A DNA stretch of 64,000 bases, from the NCBI RefSeq assembly GCF_031432425.1, contig NZ_JAVKPH010000004.1:181135-245134 (forward strand), written 5' to 3'. This document shows positions 15,993 through 23,859 of the stretch, piece after piece (positions within the stretch are counted from its first letter, which is position 1; each line of letters begins with the position of its first letter). The position numbers and the translations under genes are program-made. Source of the DNA: Ruixingdingia sedimenti (lineage in GTDB: Bacteria; Pseudomonadota; Alphaproteobacteria; Rhodobacterales; Rhodobacteraceae). The notes below the pieces were generated by a model. It was not told where the DNA came from and made no database searches. It worked only from the letters and a program-made list of their open reading frames with translations.

Positions 15993-16036
15993 GCCTGCAT
16001 CTTCAGGCTGGGTTCAAATATCCCCGCCGGAGGTTC
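15993..16036. repeat. palindromic repeat, copy 6
   Basis: TGCATCTTCAGGCTGGG followed by TTCAAATATCCCCGCCGGAGG. The ATATCCCCGCCGGAGG block is identical to the right half of copy 4 and, inverted, to the left part of copy 2 at 9978. The unit sits about 100 bases beyond the 3' end of the sulfide operon. Confidence 0.55.
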
Positions 16037-16139
16037 CTGCGCTTTCCGTTGGCGCAGCCGCCGGGCGGGTGGGGGCCCTCTGTTCATGTGCCCCCGCACG
16101 GCCCCGGGCGGTCGTGCCATCCCGGGCGCAGGGCCCGGT

Positions 16140-16571
16140 TCAGCCGCGGCCGGCGGCCAGGGTTTCGATCTGCGGGCGGCAGGGTTCGAGGTTGTAGCCG
16201 TGGCGCGCCGGCAGGCCGATCAGTTCGTCCGCCGGGCGGCGGCCGGCCTGGCTCAGCGCCCAGACGATGGACGAACGGTTGCCCGAGGCGCAATAGGCCA
16301 GCACCGGCCCGGGGGCGGCGGCGATGGCCGCGCCCTGCGCCTCGACATTGGCGAGCGTGATCGCCCCGCCCACGACATGGTTGACCACGAAGACCAGCCC
16401 CGCCGCCTCTGCCGCCGCGCGCATCACCCCGGTGTGTTGGCTGGGGGGGATTTCCGCGTCCGGGCGGTTGTCGATCACCACCCGATAGCCGGCGGCGGCG
16501 ATGGCGGCCATGTCCTCGGGGTCGATCTGCGGGCTGACCGCATAATCGGGGGTGATGGGGCGGATATCCAT
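16140..16571 (-). CDS. TIGR01244-type sulfur transferase/phosphatase (DUF442)
   Basis: 143 residues of the Blh N-domain/DUF442 family, a protein-tyrosine-phosphatase-like fold with rhodanese-type chemistry. The P-loop CASGNRSSI around residue 93 has the catalytic Cys and Arg. The start MDIRPITPDYAVSPQIDPED and the RVVIDNRPDAEIP segment match members usually fused to, or encoded beside, Blh persulfide dioxygenases. It is the last gene of a minus-strand operon with a Blh-like metallohydrolase and two YeeE/YedE proteins, so a role in persulfide or thiosulfate handling is likely. The exact reaction is not established for the family. Confidence 0.88.
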   Translation of the reverse strand: MDIRPITPDYAVSPQIDPEDMAAIAAAGYRVVIDNRPDAEIPPSQHTGVMRAAAEAAGLVFVVNHVVGGAITLANVEAQGAAIAAAPGPVLAYCASGNRSSIVWALSQAGRRPADELIGLPARHGYNLEPCRPQIETLAAGRG

Positions 16572-16580
16572 GATCTCTCC

Positions 16581-17015
16581 TCAGGCGGCGGCAAGCCGGT
16601 CCACCTGCACGCGGACCGCGGGTGCGACATACATACCGGCGATCATCGCCGCAAGGAAGAGGGCGCCGCCCCAGCCCCCGAAGGCGATGGAGGCGACGGC
16701 CGGCCCGGGGCAAAGCCCCGCGAGCCCCCATCCCGCCCCGAAGAGGACGGATCCCAGCACCAGGTTGTGGCCGAGGCGCGGGTCGGTGCGGTCGGGCAGG
16801 GGGCTGCCCAGAAGCCCCGCCTGCCAGTGCCGTGCCACGGCCCAGGCCAGCGCCATCACCCCCACCGCGCCCGCCAGCACGAAGGCGAGCGTCGGGTCCC
16901 AGGCCCCGAACACGTCGAGCCAGCCCTGCACCTTCGTCGTGTCCACCATGCCCGAGACCAGCAGCCCCGCGCCGAAAAGCCCCCCGGAAAGGGCGGAAAA
17001 CAGGTTGCGCAGCAT
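16581..17015 (-). CDS. YeeE/YedE-type sulfur transporter subunit (DUF6691)
   Basis: 144 residues with four hydrophobic segments. GLCPGPAVASIAFGG near residue 104 is the motif of the second, DUF6691-type, half of split YeeE/YedE (PmpB) transporters, which import thiosulfate or export sulfur species. The ATG at 17015 lies one base after the stop of the partner gene (TGA-G-ATG), so translation is coupled. Starts further upstream in this frame would overlap the partner completely. The two products probably form one transporter in the inner membrane. Confidence 0.88.
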   Translation of the reverse strand: MLRNLFSALSGGLFGAGLLVSGMVDTTKVQGWLDVFGAWDPTLAFVLAGAVGVMALAWAVARHWQAGLLGSPLPDRTDPRLGHNLVLGSVLFGAGWGLAGLCPGPAVASIAFGGWGGALFLAAMIAGMYVAPAVRVQVDRLAAA

Positions 17016-17016
17016 C

Positions 17017-17454
17017 TCAGATGATCCCCAGCACATGGCGGGCCGTCGCCATCGCGATCCCGCCGGCCAGCAGATAGAACACCGTCGCCACCATCCCGCG
17101 CAGCGAAAAGCGCGAGATGCCGCAGACGCCGTGGCCCGAGGTGCAGCCATTGGCCAGCCGCGTGCCGACCCCCACCAGCAGCCCCGCGACCACGATCACC
17201 GCCGCATTGCCGGTGATATGCGTGTCCACCGGGCCGAACAGCGCCGCCAGCACCGCCGGCACCGCCACCAGCCCGGCGAGAAACGACAGCCGTTCCGCCC
17301 CCGTGGGCCAGCCCGAACGGTCCACCAGCCCGCCGAGGATGCCCGACGCCCCCATCACCCGCCCGTTCACCAGCAGATAGACCGCAGCGGCCGCCCCGAT
17401 CATCACCCCGCCCAGAAGGCCGAAGATCCATTCTGGAGGTATGTTTTCAACCAT
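17017..17454 (-). CDS. YeeE/YedE-type sulfur transporter subunit (PmpA-like)
   Basis: 145 residues with about four membrane segments. ANGCTSGHGVCGISRFSLRG near residue 103 is the conserved cysteine motif of YeeE/YedE transporters, in which the Cys residues relay thiosulfate or persulfide sulfur through the pore. ATG at 17454 with a GGAAGGCA site. It is downstream of the Blh-like gene (74 bases) and directly before the DUF6691 half. Known bigR/sqrR-controlled loci in other proteobacteria have the same blh-pmpA-pmpB order, which supports a sulfide-detoxification role. Confidence 0.88.
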   Translation of the reverse strand: MVENIPPEWIFGLLGGVMIGAAAAVYLLVNGRVMGASGILGGLVDRSGWPTGAERLSFLAGLVAVPAVLAALFGPVDTHITGNAAVIVVAGLLVGVGTRLANGCTSGHGVCGISRFSLRGMVATVFYLLAGGIAMATARHVLGII

Positions 17455-17528
17455 GCTTGCCTTCCTGTTGCGCCGTTTCCGGGTGTTGTCGAACGGCGGG
17501 CGGCGCTGTGCCGCCCGCCGGCCGGGGC

Positions 17529-18392
17529 TCAGAGGCCGTTGACCGGCACCTTGAGATAGCTCACCCCGTTGTCCTCGGGTTCCGGCAGATGGCCTGCGCG
17601 CATGTTCACCTGCAACGAGGGGATGATCAGCCGCGGCATCGCCAGCGTGGCGTCGCGTTGCGTGCGCAGATGCACGAAATCCTCGCGGCTCTTGCCCGCC
17701 CCGACATGGATGTTGAGCGCCCGCTGCTCGCCCACCGTGGTTTCCCAGGCGTAGTCGTCGCGCCCCGGGGCCTTGTAGTCGTGGCCGACGAAGATCCGCG
17801 TTTGATCCGGCAGCGACAGGATCTTCTGGACCGAATCGTACATCGTTTCCGCCGACCCCCCGGGGAAATCGCAGCGCGCGGTGCCGAAGTCGGGCATGAA
17901 CAGCGTGTCGCCCACGAAGGCGGCGTCGCCGACGACATAGGTCAGGCAGGCGGGCGTGTGCCCGGGGGTATGGAGCACGTCGCCCCGCATCTGGCCGATC
18001 ATGAAGCTGTCGCCCTCGGTGAACAGCCGGTCGAACTGCGATCCGTCGCGGCGGAACCGCGTGCCCTCGTTGAACACCTTGCCGAAGGTATCCTGCACCA
18101 CGGTGATCTTTTCGCCGATCCCGATCTTGCCGCCGAGCCGTTCCTGAAGATAGGGCGCGGCCGACAGGTGGTCGGCATGGACGTGGGTTTCGAGGATCCA
18201 GGCGACCTCGAGCCCTTCCTTGCGCACGAAATCGGCCACCGCATCGGCCGACCGCGTGTCGGTATGGCCCGACGCATAGTCGAAATCGAGCACGGAATCG
18301 ATGATCGCGCAGGCCCGGCCCTCGGGTTCCTGCACGACATAGGTGATCGTGTTGGTGGCTTCGTCGAAGAAGGCGGAAACCCTGGGGGTCAT
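17529..18392 (-). CDS. persulfide dioxygenase / Blh-type metallo-beta-lactamase-fold hydrolase
   Basis: 287 residues, metallo-beta-lactamase fold of the ETHE1/Blh group, which oxidises glutathione persulfide to sulfite using a mononuclear iron. Metal motifs are THVHADHLSAAPYLQ (HxHxDH, near residue 70), TPGHTPACLTYVVGDAAF near 130, and VGHDYKAPGRDDYAWETT near 212. The ATG at 18392 has AAAGGA upstream; longer frames start in the promoter. It heads the operon with two YeeE/YedE proteins and a TIGR01244 protein. The promoter region contains a near-match to the ATTC-N8-GAAT operator of the sulfide sensor SqrR. Confidence 0.9.
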   Translation of the reverse strand: MTPRVSAFFDEATNTITYVVQEPEGRACAIIDSVLDFDYASGHTDTRSADAVADFVRKEGLEVAWILETHVHADHLSAAPYLQERLGGKIGIGEKITVVQDTFGKVFNEGTRFRRDGSQFDRLFTEGDSFMIGQMRGDVLHTPGHTPACLTYVVGDAAFVGDTLFMPDFGTARCDFPGGSAETMYDSVQKILSLPDQTRIFVGHDYKAPGRDDYAWETTVGEQRALNIHVGAGKSREDFVHLRTQRDATLAMPRLIIPSLQVNMRAGHLPEPEDNGVSYLKVPVNGL

Positions 18393-18444
18393 GGCGGGGT
18401 CCTTTCCGGGATGCGTCGGGGTGAATATATGCCCCGGATAAAAC

Positions 18445-18460
18445 ATTGCAAGTTGTGAAT
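18445..18460. promoter_or_regulatory. SqrR/BigR-like operator candidate
   Basis: On the plus strand ATTG-N8-GAAT lies at 18445-18460, about 55 bases upstream of the persulfide-dioxygenase start, one base off the ATTC-N8-GAAT dyad reported for SqrR of Rhodobacter capsulatus. No ArsR-type regulator gene is in the window, so control would be in trans. The assignment rests on operon content plus this single site. Confidence 0.35.
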
Positions 18461-18564
18461 ATGTCTGCCGGCAAGGCGCCGCCCGTTCACCGCCCTTGAC
18501 CTGAATCAAGGCACCCCGCTACGCTTTCCGGCAGGGTCTTTGCGCACCCGAAAGGACATCTTCC

Positions 18565-18882
18565 ATGACCACCATCGCCGCCCGCAAGGCCCAGCTCGAA
18601 GCCCGGCTCGACGACCTGCGCGGCCGCCTGCGGTCCATCGAGGCGGAACTGCAAGGCCACGACACCGCCGACTGGGAGGACCGCGCGACCGAAAGCGAAG
18701 AGGACGAGGTGCTGGAGGGCATGGGCGTCTCGGGCGCGCAGGAGATCCGCAAGATCCTCGCGGCGCTGGAGCGGATCGAGGCCGGCGAATACGGCTACTG
18801 CACCAAGTGCGGGGCAGAGATCGCGCCAGAACGGCTCGACGTGCTGCCCTTCACCCCCTTCTGTCGCAACTGCGCCGTCTGA
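18565..18882 (+). CDS. DksA/TraR-family C4 zinc-finger protein
   Basis: 105 residues. An N-terminal coiled-coil half (KAQLEARLDDLRGRLRSIEAEL) leads to AGEYGYCTKCG and later FTPFCRNCAV, the four-cysteine zinc finger of DksA/TraR proteins that bind the RNA polymerase secondary channel. It is shorter than E. coli DksA (151 residues), so it belongs to the short DksA-like forms found in alphaproteobacteria. The coiled-coil-tip DxxDxA motif is not obvious, so activity with ppGpp is uncertain. It is followed at 12 bases by a small ORF of unknown function. Confidence 0.88.
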   Translation: MTTIAARKAQLEARLDDLRGRLRSIEAELQGHDTADWEDRATESEEDEVLEGMGVSGAQEIRKILAALERIEAGEYGYCTKCGAEIAPERLDVLPFTPFCRNCAV

Positions 18883-18894
18883 AAGGGTCCTGTC

Positions 18895-19086
18895 ATGACT
18901 GGAAAGGCTGTCAAACCCGCCCCGCCTCCGCCGGTGGCGGAACCGGAAGATCCTGCGCTGGAAACCATCACCCGGATGATGTTCGAAATGGCCGGGCTCG
19001 GCGCGATGCTGAACACGGCGACACCCGCCCCCGCCCCCAAGGCCGAGGATGACGACGAGGCGCGTTTCGACAACATGCCCGTCTGA
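18895..19086 (+). CDS. small hypothetical protein downstream of the DksA-like gene
   Basis: 63 residues, not recognised. It is Pro/Ala-rich at the start, then has a helical stretch (LETITRMMFEMAGLGAMLN), and ends in an acidic tail (EDDDEARFDNMPV). AAAGGGTCC precedes the ATG 12 bases after the DksA-like stop, so the two are likely cotranscribed. No membrane segment or motif is seen. Coding potential is supported by the spacing and the clean frame only. Confidence 0.5.
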   Translation: MTGKAVKPAPPPPVAEPEDPALETITRMMFEMAGLGAMLNTATPAPAPKAEDDDEARFDNMPV

Positions 19087-19169
19087 CCTGCGCCGGCCGG
19101 GCCCTGCGGGGGCTTGCTTCCCGCTGCCCGACGCGGGTTAATGGCGCGTCACGGCGGGCGAGAGGGCAG

Positions 19170-21161
19170 ATGGGCGGGACGGTGGGGCTGGAACGCGACG
19201 GCGATGTCGCGGTGGTGGTGATCGACAATCCGCCGGTCAACGCCTTGGGCCATGCCGTGCGCGCGGGGCTCGACGACGCCTTTGCCGCCATCGCCGCCGA
19301 ACCCGCCTTCCGCGCGGTGGTGATCCGCGCCGCCGGGCGCGGCTTTCCCGCGGGCGCCGACATCGGCGAATTCGGCAAGCCCCTCCGGCCGCCCCCGCAC
19401 AACGCGGTCTTTGCGCGCATCGAGGGCTGCGCCCTGCCGGTCGTCGCCGCGATCCATGGCACCGCGTTCGGCGGCGGGCTGGAACTGGCGCTGGCGGCGC
19501 ATTACCGCATCGCGCTGGCCGATGCCCGTCTGGGCCTGCCCGAGGTGACACTGGGCATCCTGCCCGGCGGCGGCGGCACGGTGCGGACGCCGCGGCTGGT
19601 GGGGGCCGAGGCGGCGTTGCGCCTGATGCTGACCGGCCGCCCGGTGACGGCGCCCGAGGCGCTGGCCATGGGCCTGATCGACGGGGTGGTCGAGGACGAC
19701 CTGCCCGGGGCGGCCGTCGCGCTGGCCCGCCTGCTGGCGGACGAAGGCAAGGGCCCGCGCCCGACCCGCGACCGCGCCGATGGCCTGCGCGACCCCGCGG
19801 CCTATGGCGCCGCGGTGGCCGCGGCCCGCCGCGAGGGGCCCGCCGGGGCCGCCGCCCGCATCGTCGATTGCGTCGAGGCCGCGTTGCTTTTGCCCTTCGA
19901 CCAGGCGCTCGCCTATGCAGAGGCGGCGGCGGACGAGTTGATCGCGACGCCGGAGGCCGCCGCCCTGCGCCATCTGTTCTTCGCCGAACGCCGCGCCGCG
20001 CGCCTGCCGGGGCTGTCGGCCGCGCCGCGCCCGCTGGTGCATCTGGGCATCGTCGGGGCGGGCGCGGCGGGGGCGGGGCTGGCGCATGCGGCGCTCTGCG
20101 CGGGGCTTTCCGTCACGCTGCTCGACAGCGATCCGGATCTGCTGACGCAGGGGCTCGAACGCATCGCGCGGTTGCAGGAGGGCGCGGTGGCCGCCGGGCG
20201 GCTGACCGTGGCGGGCCGCGATGCCGACTGGGACCGGCTGACCGGCGCCACCCGGCCCGAGGCGCTGGCCGGTGCCGACATGGTGGTGGAAACCACCGCC
20301 GACGAACCGGCGGCCAAGGCGGCGGCGATGGCGGCGCTCGGCGCGGTGCTGCGTCCCGGCGCGGTGATCGGCACCACCAGCACGCGGCTCGACCTGTCGG
20401 CGCTGGCAGAGGCCGCGGGTCGCCCCGCCGATCTGCTGGGCCTCTGGCCCTCGCCGCCGGCAGAGGCCGGGGGGGTGCTGGAACTGGTCCCCACCGCCAC
20501 CACGGCGGCGGATGTGCTGGCGACGGCGCAGGCGCTGGCCCGCCATCTGGGGCGGGTGGCGATCTGCACCGGGGCGGGCGGCGCGCTGCGCCCGCTGCGC
20601 GCGGCGTTCGACCGGGCGTGCGAACTGCTGCTGTTGCAGGGCGCGGCCCCGGCGGCGGTGGACGCGGCCTTCGCGCCCCTCGGCCTGACCCCCGGCCCCT
20701 TCGCCCGCGCCGACAGTCTGGGCGCAGACCCCGCCGCCCCCCTCGCCGCCGCGCTGCGCGCCGCGGGCCGGGGCTGGCACCCGCCCGAACCGGGCGAGGA
20801 CCCCGCGCTCGACGCCCTTCTTGCCGCCGAACGCGCCGCCCGCGGCATCGCGCCCCGCGCGCTGACCCCGGCAGAGATGCGCCTGCAACCGCTCGCCGCG
20901 CTCGCCAATGCCGGGGCGCGGCTGGTGGCGGCGGGGGCGGTTCTGCGGCCCTCGGACCTCGATGTGGCGTGGATCGCGGGGGGGCAGGGGTTTCCGCGCG
21001 TCTTCGGCGGGCCGATGCACTGGGCCGACACGCTCGGCCCCGTCCGGCTGCGCAACGTGCTGCGCGGGTTCGCCGCCCTCGACCCGGGCCTGTTCGAACC
21101 CGCGCCGGTCCTCGACGACCTCATCCGCCAGGGCCGCCATTTCGCCGATCTGGATGACTGA
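19170..21161 (+). CDS. FadJ/FadB-like enoyl-CoA hydratase fused to a degenerate 3-hydroxyacyl-CoA dehydrogenase
   Basis: 663 residues with the multifunctional beta-oxidation layout. Residues ~1-250 are a crotonase domain: GFPAGADI (oxyanion hole), FGGGLELALAAHYRIALAD near 101 and LPEVTLGILPGGGGT near 123, both with the expected catalytic Glu. Residues ~290 onward are a dehydrogenase-like Rossmann domain (LGIVGAGAAGAG). In active enzymes the catalytic His lies in a GxHFFxP motif; here the matching stretch is LLGLWPSPPAEAGG near 424, with no His. The later DTPGFxxNR motif is also absent (TGAGGALRPL). The hydratase half is probably active and the dehydrogenase half probably not. It is a stand-alone gene followed closely by a possible leader peptide. 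Confidence 0.88.
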   Translation: MGGTVGLERDGDVAVVVIDNPPVNALGHAVRAGLDDAFAAIAAEPAFRAVVIRAAGRGFPAGADIGEFGKPLRPPPHNAVFARIEGCALPVVAAIHGTAFGGGLELALAAHYRIALADARLGLPEVTLGILPGGGGTVRTPRLVGAEAALRLMLTGRPVTAPEALAMGLIDGVVEDDLPGAAVALARLLADEGKGPRPTRDRADGLRDPAAYGAAVAAARREGPAGAAARIVDCVEAALLLPFDQALAYAEAAADELIATPEAAALRHLFFAERRAARLPGLSAAPRPLVHLGIVGAGAAGAGLAHAALCAGLSVTLLDSDPDLLTQGLERIARLQEGAVAAGRLTVAGRDADWDRLTGATRPEALAGADMVVETTADEPAAKAAAMAALGAVLRPGAVIGTTSTRLDLSALAEAAGRPADLLGLWPSPPAEAGGVLELVPTATTAADVLATAQALARHLGRVAICTGAGGALRPLRAAFDRACELLLLQGAAPAAVDAAFAPLGLTPGPFARADSLGADPAAPLAAALRAAGRGWHPPEPGEDPALDALLAAERAARGIAPRALTPAEMRLQPLAALANAGARLVAAGAVLRPSDLDVAWIAGGQGFPRVFGGPMHWADTLGPVRLRNVLRGFAALDPGLFEPAPVLDDLIRQGRHFADLDD

Positions 21162-21204
21162 GATCGCCGTTTACAGCGCCCCCGTTTCCCGCTAGGAGCC
21201 CGCC

Positions 21205-21261
21205 ATGATCACCCGCGCCGCCCCCCGCTGCCCGACCCGACGCCGACGCCCCCGCGCGTAA
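21205..21261 (+). CDS. possible arginine-rich leader peptide before argD
   Basis: An 18-codon frame with AGGAG six bases upstream of the ATG. Seven codons are Arg, including four in a row at positions 12-15 (CGA CGC CGA CGC) and one at 17. It lies between the FadJ-like gene and argD-argF, which make arginine. Arg-codon-rich leaders are the classic design for attenuation by charged-tRNA supply. A CGCCC/GGGCG hairpin follows at 21275-21290. There is no U-run, and a TTGACA at 21308 could instead start the argD transcript downstream, so the function is a hypothesis. Confidence 0.4.
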   Translation: MITRAAPRCPTRRRRPRA

Positions 21262-21365
21262 GGCCCGATCATGCCGCCCGGCCCCGGGCGCCTCATCCCG
21301 ACCACCGTTGACACCGGCCCCGCCCTTTGCGACCTCTTGGGCCTCTTTTACGTGGAATTCCGCCG

Positions 21366-22547
21366 ATGATCGCTTCCGTCCTGCCGACCTACAACCGTGC
21401 CCCCCTCGCGTTCGAGCGGGGCGAGGGCGTCTGGCTTTTCACCGCCGACGGCACCGCCTATCTGGATCTGGGCGCGGGGATCGCGGTCAACGCGCTCGGC
21501 CATGCCAATCCAGTGCTGGTCGGGGCGCTGACCGAACAGGCCGGCCGGCTCTGGCATGTCTCGAACCTCTACCAGATCCCGCATCAGCAGCGGCTGGCCG
21601 ACCTTCTGGTGGCCAATACCTTCGCCGATACGGTCTTTTTCACCAATTCGGGGACCGAGGCCGCGGAACTGGCGATCAAGATGGCCCGCAAGTACTGGTA
21701 CGACAAGGGCCAGCCCGACCGGACCGGGATCATCGCCTTCGAGGGCGCGTTCCACGGCCGGTCCACCGGCGCCATCGCCGCGGCGGGGTCGGAAAAGATG
21801 GTCAAGGGCTTCGGGCCGCTGATGCCGGGCTTCACCCATCTGCCCTATGGCGACATGGCGGCGCTGAAGGCCGCCGTGGGCCCGCAGACGGCGGCGATCC
21901 TGATCGAGCCGGTGCAGGGCGAGGGCGGCATCCGCCCGCTGCCCGACGCCGACCTGCGCGCGATCCGGGCGCTGTGCGATGAAACCGGCACGCTCCTGAT
22001 CCTCGACGAGGTGCAATGCGGCATGGGCCGCACGGGGCGGCTGTTCGCGCATGAATGGGCCGGCATCGCGCCCGACATCATGATGGTGGCCAAGGGCATC
22101 GGCGGGGGCTTTCCGCTCGGCGCGGTGCTGGCGACGGAAAACGCCGCCTCGGGCATGACGGCGGGCACCCACGGGTCCACCTATGGCGGCAACCCCCTGG
22201 GCTGCGCGGTGGGCTGCGCGGTGATGGAGGTGATCGCGGACGACGCTTTCCTCGCCGAGGTCCGCCGCAAGGGCGCGCTTCTGCGCCAGCGGCTGGAGGG
22301 GCTGGTGGCCACTCACCCCCGGGTGTTCGAGGAGGTGCGCGGCCAGGGCCTGATGCTGGGCCTCAAGTGCAGGGTCCCGAACGGCGATGTGGTGAACGCG
22401 GGCTATGCCGAACGGGTGCTGACCGTCGCGGGCGGCGACAATGTGATCCGCCTGCTGCCGCCCCTGAACCTGACCGACGGCGACATCGCCGAGGCGCTTT
22501 CCCGGCTCGACCGCGCCGCCGCGCGGCTGGAGGGCGGCGATGCCTGA
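21366..22547 (+). CDS. argD: acetylornithine aminotransferase
   Basis: 393 residues, class III PLP-dependent aminotransferase. It transfers an amino group from glutamate to N-acetylglutamate semialdehyde in arginine synthesis. Motifs: FFTNSGTEAAELAIKMARKY near 96 (phosphate-binding), AFHGRSTGA near 130, LLILDEVQCGMGRTG near 213 with the PLP-pyridine Asp, and MMVAKGIGGGFPLGA near 240 with the Schiff-base Lys. The start at 21366 (MIASVLPTYNRAPLAFERGEG) matches the family N-terminus. argF follows after 156 bases that contain a palindromic repeat; the two are commonly cotranscribed in this group. Confidence 0.94.
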   Translation: MIASVLPTYNRAPLAFERGEGVWLFTADGTAYLDLGAGIAVNALGHANPVLVGALTEQAGRLWHVSNLYQIPHQQRLADLLVANTFADTVFFTNSGTEAAELAIKMARKYWYDKGQPDRTGIIAFEGAFHGRSTGAIAAAGSEKMVKGFGPLMPGFTHLPYGDMAALKAAVGPQTAAILIEPVQGEGGIRPLPDADLRAIRALCDETGTLLILDEVQCGMGRTGRLFAHEWAGIAPDIMMVAKGIGGGFPLGAVLATENAASGMTAGTHGSTYGGNPLGCAVGCAVMEVIADDAFLAEVRRKGALLRQRLEGLVATHPRVFEEVRGQGLMLGLKCRVPNGDVVNAGYAERVLTVAGGDNVIRLLPPLNLTDGDIAEALSRLDRAAARLEGGDA

Positions 22548-22608
22548 CCGCGCCCCCCGGCCCGCGCGCCGATTTCGGAAAAAGGGCCGCCGACGAACCG
22601 GCGCCCGT

Positions 22609-22678
22609 GCATTTTCTGTCCAGAAATATCCTCGGGGGTGAATGCGCCGCAGGCGCAGAGGGGGCGGAAAGCCCCCTT
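22609..22678. repeat. palindromic repeat, copy 7, between argD and argF
   Basis: GCATTTTCTGTCCAG then AAATATCCTCGGGGGTG, followed by two hairpins (TGCGCC-GCA-GGCGCA and GGGGGC-GGAAA-GCCCCC). The first half matches copies at 1918, 10113, 36205 and 46819. It lies inside a presumed operon, so it could dampen or process the argD-argF transcript. Confidence 0.65.
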
Positions 22679-22703
22679 TCCCCGCCGTTCCGAAAGTAGC
22701 GTG

Positions 22704-23630
22704 ATGACCCATTTCCTCGACATCCACACCACCGCGCCCGCCGACCTGCGCGCCATGATCGACAGCGCCCGCGCGATGAAAGAGGCCCGCGCCGGCCGCC
22801 CGCGCGGCGCGCCCGACGACGACCAGCCGCTGAAGGACCGCATGGTGGCGCTGATCTTCGAGAAACCCTCGACCCGCACCCGGGTGTCCTTCGACGTGGG
22901 CGTGCGGCAGATGGGCGGGCAGACCATGGTGCTGTCGGGCAAGGAAATGCAACTGGGGCATGGCGAAACCATCGCCGATACCGCCCGGGTGCTGTCGCGC
23001 TATGTCGACCTGATCATGATCCGCACCTTCGAGGAGATCACGCTGCACGAGATGGCCGAACATGCTACCGTGCCGGTGATCAACGGGCTGACGAACCGCA
23101 CCCATCCCTGCCAGATCATGGCTGACATCCTGACCTACGAGGAACACCGCGGCCCGATCGCGGGGAAAAAGGTGGTCTGGTGCGGCGACGGCAACAATGT
23201 CTGCGCCTCGCTGATCCATGCGGCGGGGCAGTTCGGCTTCGATTTCACCTTCACCGGGCCGCAGACGCTCGACCCCGAGTCGGAATGGCTGGGGTTCGCG
23301 CGCGACAAGGGCGTGCGGGTGGCGGTGGAACGCGATCCGGCGAAGGCTGTCGCGGGCGCGGATCTGGTGGTGACCGACACCTGGGTCAGCATGCACGACC
23401 CCGAAAGCGCCCGCGAACGGCGCCACAACCAGCTGCGCCCCTATCAGGTGAACGAGGCGCTGATGGCGCGGGCCAAGCCCGACGCGCTGTTCATGCACTG
23501 CCTGCCCGCGCATCGCAACGACGAGGTGACGAGCGCGGTGATGGACGGCCCGCATTCGGTGGTCTTCGACGAGGCCGAGAACCGCCTGCACGCGCAGAAG
23601 GCGGTGATGCGCTGGTGCCTGGGCGTCTGA
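22704..23630 (+). CDS. argF: ornithine carbamoyltransferase
   Basis: 308 residues. It makes citrulline from ornithine and carbamoyl phosphate in the cytoplasm. Motifs: FEKPSTRTRVSFDVG near residue 53 (the STRT carbamoyl-phosphate site), NGLTNRTHPCQIMAD near 131 (HPCQ), and MHCLPAHRNDEVTS near 265 (HCLPA, the ornithine-site motif). Length and order fit the anabolic enzyme. The ATG at 22704 gives the standard N-terminus MTHFLDI; a longer in-frame start at 22638 would read through the repeat element and is unlikely. Confidence 0.96.
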   Translation: MTHFLDIHTTAPADLRAMIDSARAMKEARAGRPRGAPDDDQPLKDRMVALIFEKPSTRTRVSFDVGVRQMGGQTMVLSGKEMQLGHGETIADTARVLSRYVDLIMIRTFEEITLHEMAEHATVPVINGLTNRTHPCQIMADILTYEEHRGPIAGKKVVWCGDGNNVCASLIHAAGQFGFDFTFTGPQTLDPESEWLGFARDKGVRVAVERDPAKAVAGADLVVTDTWVSMHDPESARERRHNQLRPYQVNEALMARAKPDALFMHCLPAHRNDEVTSAVMDGPHSVVFDEAENRLHAQKAVMRWCLGV

Positions 23631-23642
23631 CCGGACAGCCGG

Positions 23643-23662
23643 GGCCGGGGTGAACCCCGGCC
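23643..23662 (+). terminator. hairpin after argF (possible terminator)
   Basis: GGCCGGGG (23643-23650) and CCCCGGCC (23655-23662) form an 8-bp stem with a TGAA loop 13 bases after the argF stop. There is no U-run, so it may stabilise the 3' end or act with Rho. Confidence 0.4.
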
Positions 23663-23710
23663 TGCGGGCGCGGGGGCATCCGCCGGGCGTATGGCCGGGC
23701 GGAGAGCTGC

Positions 23711-23795
23711 GCCTCCGGCGGGAGTATTTATGGCAAGATGAAGCCGCAAGGGTGCGCCCGCGTCTTTCATCGTGACCCGAATATCCCCGCGCGGC
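23711..23795. repeat. composite palindromic repeat, copy 8
   Basis: Left half GCCTCCGGCGGGAGTATTTA then TGGCAAGATGAAGCC; right half TCTTTCATCGTGACCCGAAT then ATCCCCGC. It has the same two-part layout as copy 4 at 15618. It lies in the space between the convergent argF and hrpB genes. Confidence 0.65.
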
Positions 23796-23859
23796 GCGGT
23801 TGGTCCGTGCCGCCGGGCGGCAGGCGCGGGAACCGCAGGCCGGGGCCTGCCCGGCGTCT

